Shown here: piece by piece, positions 59,598 to 64,000 of the stretch
How the letters are laid out: each line of letters starts with the position of its first letter
Position numbering within the stretch: the stretch's first letter is position 1
Assembly: GCA_946404545.1 (NCBI GenBank)
Contig: CAMJDZ010000001.1
Location: 62,001 to 126,000 of the forward strand
Length of the DNA stretch: 64,000 bases
Origin: an uncultured Candidatus Saccharibacteria bacterium
GTDB lineage: Bacteria > Patescibacteriota > Saccharimonadia > Saccharimonadales > Saccharimonadaceae
Direction: 5' to 3'
Program-made: the position numbers and the translations under genes
Notes under the pieces: model-generated
The model's input: the letters and a program-made list of their open reading frames with translations, nothing else
Databases searched by the model: none
Told to the model about the DNA's origin: nothing

Positions 59598-61226
59598 ATG
59601 AGTGAGTCTTTTCATGGCCGCCGCGAGGTTGCCGCTAATCAGTTCGAGAAAACCGCAGAGTTCAAGGCGCGTGAACGCCTAGCTGAAATCGGGGTTTTCC
59701 AGAAAGTTAGCGACCTAGATTTGTATCACGGACGCGCCGGCGACGGAAGCGATAACTGGGAAGTTCAGCCAGATTTTAATAATTCCGGCGACAACACGGG
59801 CAATTTAAACATTAACCAAAAGCCAGCTCTAAACACCGGTAGCTATGAAACGGCAAGGGATTTCTCAGAAGCAAGAGCACGCCGAAAAGGCGGGGTTGCT
59901 GAGGTCCATAAAATTGAATCCGCCGATCCCGATGCAATGATTATTGATTTATCTTCATTTTCGCGCCTAACGGCTAATGAAAGAGCAGAAGTCGACCAGT
60001 TAATGCAGTCAATTTCCCCTACCCCAATTACCGGCGCACCTCTGAGTTTTGAAGATCGCGACAGCATCAACAAAACAAGAGGTCCAGGCGCTTTCATGAA
60101 TCAATATGGCCTAATGTTTAAAAACGAAGTCAGCAGTATAGCTCAACAATACGGCATCAGGAGTAGAACTGTGGAGCATGTCGGTTCCGCTATCAATACG
60201 CATTCCCTGATTGGCCGCGGTTTCCTTAAGGAGATTTGCTACGCTTTTTCGGACGACGAGCCGTCTATTTATCTTAGAGATAACAAGAAAAACGAGCATG
60301 AGGTTCCGATTAACCACGAATATTTCACGAACTGGCTAAGGGCTAACCACGTAGTGGGCTGCAAGATGGGCGTGCATTCCGCGACGCTCGGAAAGAAGAT
60401 CGATAATTACCTGCTCTTTGATTTGGAAAAGATTAATACGCCGGAAAAAAATGAGCAGCTCAACAAAGAGCGCAATCGCCGCTTTGGTAGGGTGGCCCGC
60501 GCGATGGGCGAGAAGCTCCGAGATCGACGCACTGAAGTCGTTAAATTACTGACGGAAAACCTTTACGCAAAGCCAGAAGAAATCGTCGAGGCAGCAAAGA
60601 AAACGCCTGGGTTTGAGAAAATTTTCGATGAAGACGCGGGGAACTGGGAAGGCTATAAACTAGGCGAGCATACAGAGACTGTGCTGCGGCTTTTTGACGA
60701 TAATTACGCCGATGCGATGCCTGCTGATACCCTGCCAATTATGCGCTTGGCGCTACTGACGCACGATATTGGCAAAGGCGAGGCCGCAAAGAAGCACGAC
60801 AAGGGGCGTCAGGATCTCTATAATGTCGTATACGCCGAGAATTTCATGCGCCTAAATGGCGTCGACGAGGATACGCGCGGTTTAGTCACAGCAATGATTA
60901 GCCGGGGCAAAAACTTAATGTCCGATTACAAGCTGAAGGGCGACAAGGACCCACAGCTGAAGGATAAATTAGGGAAAGAAATTAATAGATTCTGCGCAGA
61001 CTGTTTGGAACAGTATTTAGGCATTGAGCCAGACGGCGCGACGGTGACCGGCATGAGAACTATGCTCGAGGTGTTGCAAACCTGCGACAGCGCCGCATAT
61101 ACCACGATGGGCGTGACGAGGTCCAAGAGAGGCAACGGCATCATTTCTTACCGAAATGCCGGCTCATTCAATGGTTCATTCCATCCATTCCACGGCTTTA
61201 CTGGTCGCCGGGTTCGGATGAAATAA
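59598..61226 (+). CDS. HD-domain protein with ADP-ribosyltransferase-like N-terminal segment
   Basis: 542 residues. The C-terminal half has an HD signature: LGEHTETVLRLF, LALLTHDIGKGEAAKKHDKGRQ, and Asp in QTCDSAAYTTMG, as in HD phosphohydrolases. The N-terminal ~110 residues contain LYHGRAGDG...PALNTGSYETARDFSEARA, which resembles the YHGT...T.S...A..FA.A layout of ADP-ribosyltransferase folds (weak). The middle (~190-300) is unassigned. Single-gene unit, leaderless. The HD call is firm; the ART idea is speculative. Confidence 0.7.
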   Translation: MSESFHGRREVAANQFEKTAEFKARERLAEIGVFQKVSDLDLYHGRAGDGSDNWEVQPDFNNSGDNTGNLNINQKPALNTGSYETARDFSEARARRKGGVAEVHKIESADPDAMIIDLSSFSRLTANERAEVDQLMQSISPTPITGAPLSFEDRDSINKTRGPGAFMNQYGLMFKNEVSSIAQQYGIRSRTVEHVGSAINTHSLIGRGFLKEICYAFSDDEPSIYLRDNKKNEHEVPINHEYFTNWLRANHVVGCKMGVHSATLGKKIDNYLLFDLEKINTPEKNEQLNKERNRRFGRVARAMGEKLRDRRTEVVKLLTENLYAKPEEIVEAAKKTPGFEKIFDEDAGNWEGYKLGEHTETVLRLFDDNYADAMPADTLPIMRLALLTHDIGKGEAAKKHDKGRQDLYNVVYAENFMRLNGVDEDTRGLVTAMISRGKNLMSDYKLKGDKDPQLKDKLGKEINRFCADCLEQYLGIEPDGATVTGMRTMLEVLQTCDSAAYTTMGVTRSKRGNGIISYRNAGSFNGSFHPFHGFTGRRVRMK

Positions 61227-61227
61227 A

Positions 61228-61908
61228 TTACTTTTTCTTTTCTAGGGGCAAAAGCCACCAGACTGCGAGGGAACCGACGAAATTGCCGAGGACGGCAATA
61301 AGAACCGACCAGTCCCAAGTTGCAGCAACGCCGAGCGTAATGATGTTGGCAATACAGTGCTGGAAGCCGCAGAAAATGAAGAGCGGCACGCCGAACAGAA
61401 TACCGAGCGGCGAGCCTTTGCGATAGATTGCAACCGCGAGATACATGATGGCGCCGCAGAGGATGGCGCGGATAAAGAAGCTCCAGGAAATGTCCCAGCT
61501 CGCGACTTTGGCACGGGCGGCTTCGACAATCGAAGCATCGCAGACGCTAAAGGCGAGGCCGATGAGCCAGCCGGCGAGTAGGTTGACCGCGAGAATCGTC
61601 AAAAGATGGAGCGGCTTGATCTTATCGCCAAACAAGAAGCCGCATTTCCCTGTAAATAAATTCGCGCCCATCACACAAACGCCGAGTAAACCGAAGGCGA
61701 ACAAAAATGGCCCAAGTGGCATGCCAAGCTTTAGCAGGGCATAGTTACCTAGGCCAATCAGTAGGCTCGCAGCGACAGATTTCTTGGCAATTTCCAGATA
61801 CGTAAGCGCTGGGGATTGCTCTTTTTTGACGACTTTTTTAGTCGTTTTCTTAACGGTGGATTTGGTTTTAGTTTTGGTTTTGGTGGATTTAGCCGCTTGG
61901 CGAGCCAT
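61228..61908 (-). CDS. Formate/nitrite transporter (FNT) family channel
   Basis: 226 residues. About 6 TM helices with FNT motifs: LGPFLFAFGLLGVCVMGANLFTGKCGFLFGD, GWLIGLAFSVCDASIVEAA, ILCGAIMYLAVAIYRKG, IFCGFQHCIANIITL (central His). Pentameric channel for formate, nitrite, lactate or similar anions. Class III RNR (next genes) uses formate as reductant, so formate supply or balance may be its role (inference). The N-terminal ~30 residues are Lys/Thr repeats (KSTKTKTKTKSTVKKTTKK), an odd extension. Located 10 nt after nrdG on the same strand. Confidence 0.9.
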   Translation of the reverse strand: MARQAAKSTKTKTKTKSTVKKTTKKVVKKEQSPALTYLEIAKKSVAASLLIGLGNYALLKLGMPLGPFLFAFGLLGVCVMGANLFTGKCGFLFGDKIKPLHLLTILAVNLLAGWLIGLAFSVCDASIVEAARAKVASWDISWSFFIRAILCGAIMYLAVAIYRKGSPLGILFGVPLFIFCGFQHCIANIITLGVAATWDWSVLIAVLGNFVGSLAVWWLLPLEKKK

Positions 61909-61918
61909 ATTGTTCTCC

Positions 61919-62527
61919 TTATTCTTCCGAAACTATTTCTCCACCCTTTAGATGTAAAATGCGCTGATTACGCGAACCGCGGAATTTCATCGTGAGGTCA
62001 CGCTGGCTGAGGATGAATGGGCCATCGATCAGGGCATCGAGCTCTTTGACGAATTCCCATTCAATGCCATCACGTGGGATGCGCTCGTAAACGAGGCCAG
62101 TGAAGGACCAAACGTTCCAGCCGAGTTCCTGATGACAAAACTTGGCGATTTCGAGCAAAGGACCACACTGAAGCATTGGTTCGCCGCCGCAGAAAGTAAT
62201 TCCCGACTGCCCTTTGAGCTTGCGGAGCTCGTCTTTGACTTTTTCGATAGTAACGGTGGCGCCGACAGATGGATCCTCGGTCCAAGTCTCCGGATTCTGG
62301 CAGCCAGGGCAGGCCTGACGGCAACCCTGGACCCAGAGTACGGCGCGGAGGCCTGGACCATTGACGATCGAATCGTGTTCGAGGTCGCCAGAAAGGCGGA
62401 TGTAGCCATCCGGGACGTCGAGTTGAGGACGGCAGAGCCAGGTTTGTGGCCTGCCCGTCCGTTCACCGTCCGCCGCTTTACGCGTGCGAGAGACGGTGTC
62501 CGGGTTCAAATCTTCGTTAGCGGGCAT
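61919..62527 (-). CDS. nrdG: Anaerobic ribonucleotide reductase activating protein
   Basis: 202 residues. Radical SAM enzyme that makes the glycyl radical on NrdD: CRQACPGCQNPETW (CxxxCxxC cluster), GITFCGGEPMLQ (GGE), VNGPGLRAVLWVQGC. The ~35 residues before DGYIRLSGD are extra (NEDLNPDTVSRTRK...). Its ATG follows the nrdD TAA with no gap. It needs an Fe-S cluster (iscS/iscU at 53 kb) and a reductant such as flavodoxin. The stand-alone glycyl-radical protein at 19507 would be its second substrate (inference). Confidence 0.95.
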   Translation of the reverse strand: MPANEDLNPDTVSRTRKAADGERTGRPQTWLCRPQLDVPDGYIRLSGDLEHDSIVNGPGLRAVLWVQGCRQACPGCQNPETWTEDPSVGATVTIEKVKDELRKLKGQSGITFCGGEPMLQCGPLLEIAKFCHQELGWNVWSFTGLVYERIPRDGIEWEFVKELDALIDGPFILSQRDLTMKFRGSRNQRILHLKGGEIVSEE

Positions 62528-64000
62528 TTAAGCCTTTCCGATAGCCTTCTTGGCAGAAGCTTTCTTAGCCTCGCGGGCGCACTTGGTCTTGAGATCGTAC
62601 TGGCCGACGGAAACGTTGTGTTTGACGCGGGCAGCTTCCTCAGCCTTCTTGCCATCGTTCCAGCGTTCGAGGGAACCGACGAGGTAGCCAGTGATGCGGC
62701 GGAGGCGTTCAAAGCCACATTCGCCATCGCATTCTTTACGGCCACAGTTTGGACAAGTATCGCCCTTGATGATACCAGAGAAGCCACAAACTGGATCGCG
62801 GTCGACTGGATGGTTGACGGAACCGTAACCGATGCCGGCTTCCTTCATATGGCGGATGACCGCCTCAAAGGCTTCGATATTTTCGGAAGGATCGCCGTCC
62901 ATTTCGATGTAGGTAATATGACCAGCGTTACAGAGGGCGTGATATGGCGCCTCAATGTCAATCTTCTCAAAGGCGGAAATTGGGTAGTAGACAGGAACGT
63001 GGAAGGAGTTGGTGTAGAAGTCGCGGTCCGTGACGCCCTTGATTTTACCGAATTCCTTGCGGTCCATCTTCGTGAAGCGGCCAGAAAGACCTTCGGCTGG
63101 GGTTGCGAGCAAGGAGTAGTTGAGGTGCATCTTCTTGGTTTCTTCATCGCAGAAGTCGCGCATGTGGCCGATAATGTCGAGACCGATTTCTTGAGCTTCG
63201 GCAGATTCGCCATGGTGCTTGCCAATCATTGCGACGAGCGTTTCGGCGAGGCCAATGAAGCCAATCGAAAGGGTACCGTGCTTGATGACGTCGCGGAGCT
63301 TGTCGTTTGGTTTGAGCTTCTCGCTACCAACCCAGTTGCCCTGGCCCATGAGGAATGGGAAGTTCTTGACCTTTTGGTTGCCCTGGAATTCAAAGCGCTG
63401 GTAAAGCTGATCGGCGCAGAGGCGAAGCTTTTCGTCGAGTTCATGATAGAAGCCGTCCCAATCTGGTTCTTTGCGCTCGCCGAGGCAGATACCGTGCTTG
63501 ATACCAATGCGGACGAGGTTCAAAGTGGTGAAGGAACAGTTACCGCGGCCAAAGACCTTACCGTCGGTTTCCTTGAAGCAGGAACCGAAGACGCGCGTGC
63601 GGCAGCCCATGGTTGCGAGCTCAGTGTTTGGATCACCTGGCTTGTAGTACTGAAGGTTGTATGGGGCGTCGAGGAAGCTGAAGTTCGGGAAGAGGCGCTT
63701 AGCGGAAACTTCCATGGAGCGCTTGAAGAGATCGTAGTTTGGATCCTCTGGGTTGTAGTTGATGCCTTCCTTGACCTTGAAAATCGAGATAGGGAAGATT
63801 GGCGTCTCATGATGACCAAGACCATTCATCGTAGCTTCGAGAAGCATCTTGGAGACGAGGCGGCCAGATTCGGTCGTATCGGTACCGAAGTTGATGCTCG
63901 TAAATGGAACCTGAGCACCTGCACGGCTGTGCATAGTGTTGAGGTTATGGACGAAGCCTTCCATGGCCTGGAGCGTCTGATGCTCCGTGTCTTCTTTAGC
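62528..64000 (-). CDS. nrdD: Anaerobic (class III) ribonucleoside-triphosphate reductase, C-terminal part
   Basis: Open to the window edge (490 codons visible; the ATG at 63964 is internal). Reduces NTPs to dNTPs using a glycyl radical and formate. Seen: MEGFVHNLNTMHSRAGAQVPF, RVFGSCFKETDG (active-site Cys region), FTTLNLVRIG, LSIGFIGLAETL, SVNHPVDRDPVCGFSG with the zinc Cys pairs CPNC and CDGEC, then the radical loop RRITGYLVGS...RWNDGKK and ARVKH. After RVKH there is an unusual ~28-residue Lys/Ala-rich tail. The loop DNA (62641-62713) matches 19617-19689 in about 65 of 73 positions by hand count. Confidence 0.97.
   Translation of the reverse strand, partial: AKEDTEHQTLQAMEGFVHNLNTMHSRAGAQVPFTSINFGTDTTESGRLVSKMLLEATMNGLGHHETPIFPISIFKVKEGINYNPEDPNYDLFKRSMEVSAKRLFPNFSFLDAPYNLQYYKPGDPNTELATMGCRTRVFGSCFKETDGKVFGRGNCSFTTLNLVRIGIKHGICLGERKEPDWDGFYHELDEKLRLCADQLYQRFEFQGNQKVKNFPFLMGQGNWVGSEKLKPNDKLRDVIKHGTLSIGFIGLAETLVAMIGKHHGESAEAQEIGLDIIGHMRDFCDEETKKMHLNYSLLATPAEGLSGRFTKMDRKEFGKIKGVTDRDFYTNSFHVPVYYPISAFEKIDIEAPYHALCNAGHITYIEMDGDPSENIEAFEAVIRHMKEAGIGYGSVNHPVDRDPVCGFSGIIKGDTCPNCGRKECDGECGFERLRRITGYLVGSLERWNDGKKAEEAARVKHNVSVGQYDLKTKCAREAKKASAKKAIGKA

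Overview
The window looks like chromosomal DNA of a Patescibacteria/CPR organism, most likely a Candidatus Saccharibacteria (TM7) lineage. This is inference from gene content: anaerobic NrdD/NrdG, IscS/IscU, QueH, a VirB6/TrbL-like giant membrane protein, a membrane-anchored Clp-type AAA+ protein, very large anchored surface proteins, and few biosynthetic genes. UGA is used as an ordinary stop (ATGA overlaps at 18485, 23882, 53724), so the recoded Gracilibacteria/Absconditabacteria are unlikely.

Layout. 1-5710: secA 5' end, hpf, serS, bL31 plus a 36-residue basic peptide, a HIT protein and queH. 5831-16828: two tandem surface proteins of about 1800 residues with BspA-type leucine-rich repeats and nearly identical promoters, leaders and C-termini. 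16893-19510: a BcsA-like glycan synthase coupled to a GH5 glucanase. 19507-23318: a stand-alone NrdD-type glycyl-radical protein under two NrdR boxes, then small enzymes. 23376-28359: a more A+T-rich accessory stretch (MazG-like, nuclease-helicase, DpnD/PcfM-like, NERD, zinc ribbon, flavodoxin). 28396-36916: tRNA-Lys, GlcG/HbpS-like protein, MBL hydrolase, membrane Clp-like AAA+, LolD/FtsX-type ABC exporter, GH25 lysozyme. 36926-39353: two divergent tRNA-Arg genes, each directly upstream of a peptidoglycan gene (GH25, murB), then folD. 39418-48112: VirB6-like protein and partner, DUF11/LPKTG surface protein, and a Pro/Thr-rich secreted protein operon. 48436-54797: prfA, a beta-helix surface protein, tRNA-Val, LOG family, metalloprotease, iscU-iscS. 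54860-61226: HD and membrane proteins behind strong promoters, MBL and TIM-barrel enzymes, a cassette of three ~60-residue paralogues, and an HD protein. 61228-64000: FNT channel, nrdG and nrdD (cut by the window end).

Expression architecture is striking. Many genes have a -10 box ending exactly 6 nt before the ATG, which predicts leaderless mRNAs (secA, queH, the NrdD-like gene and others). A second set has consensus TTGACA-17-TATAAT promoters, long 5' UTRs and strong Shine-Dalgarno sites.

The most interesting candidate system is the 144-residue protein at 19507-19941. It carries a complete class III ribonucleotide-reductase glycyl-radical tail nearly identical to that of NrdD at 62528-64000, and sits under a promoter with two NrdR-box palindromes. 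I propose it as a spare glycyl-radical subunit for NrdD, analogous to GrcA/YfiD for pyruvate formate-lyase. That function is inference.
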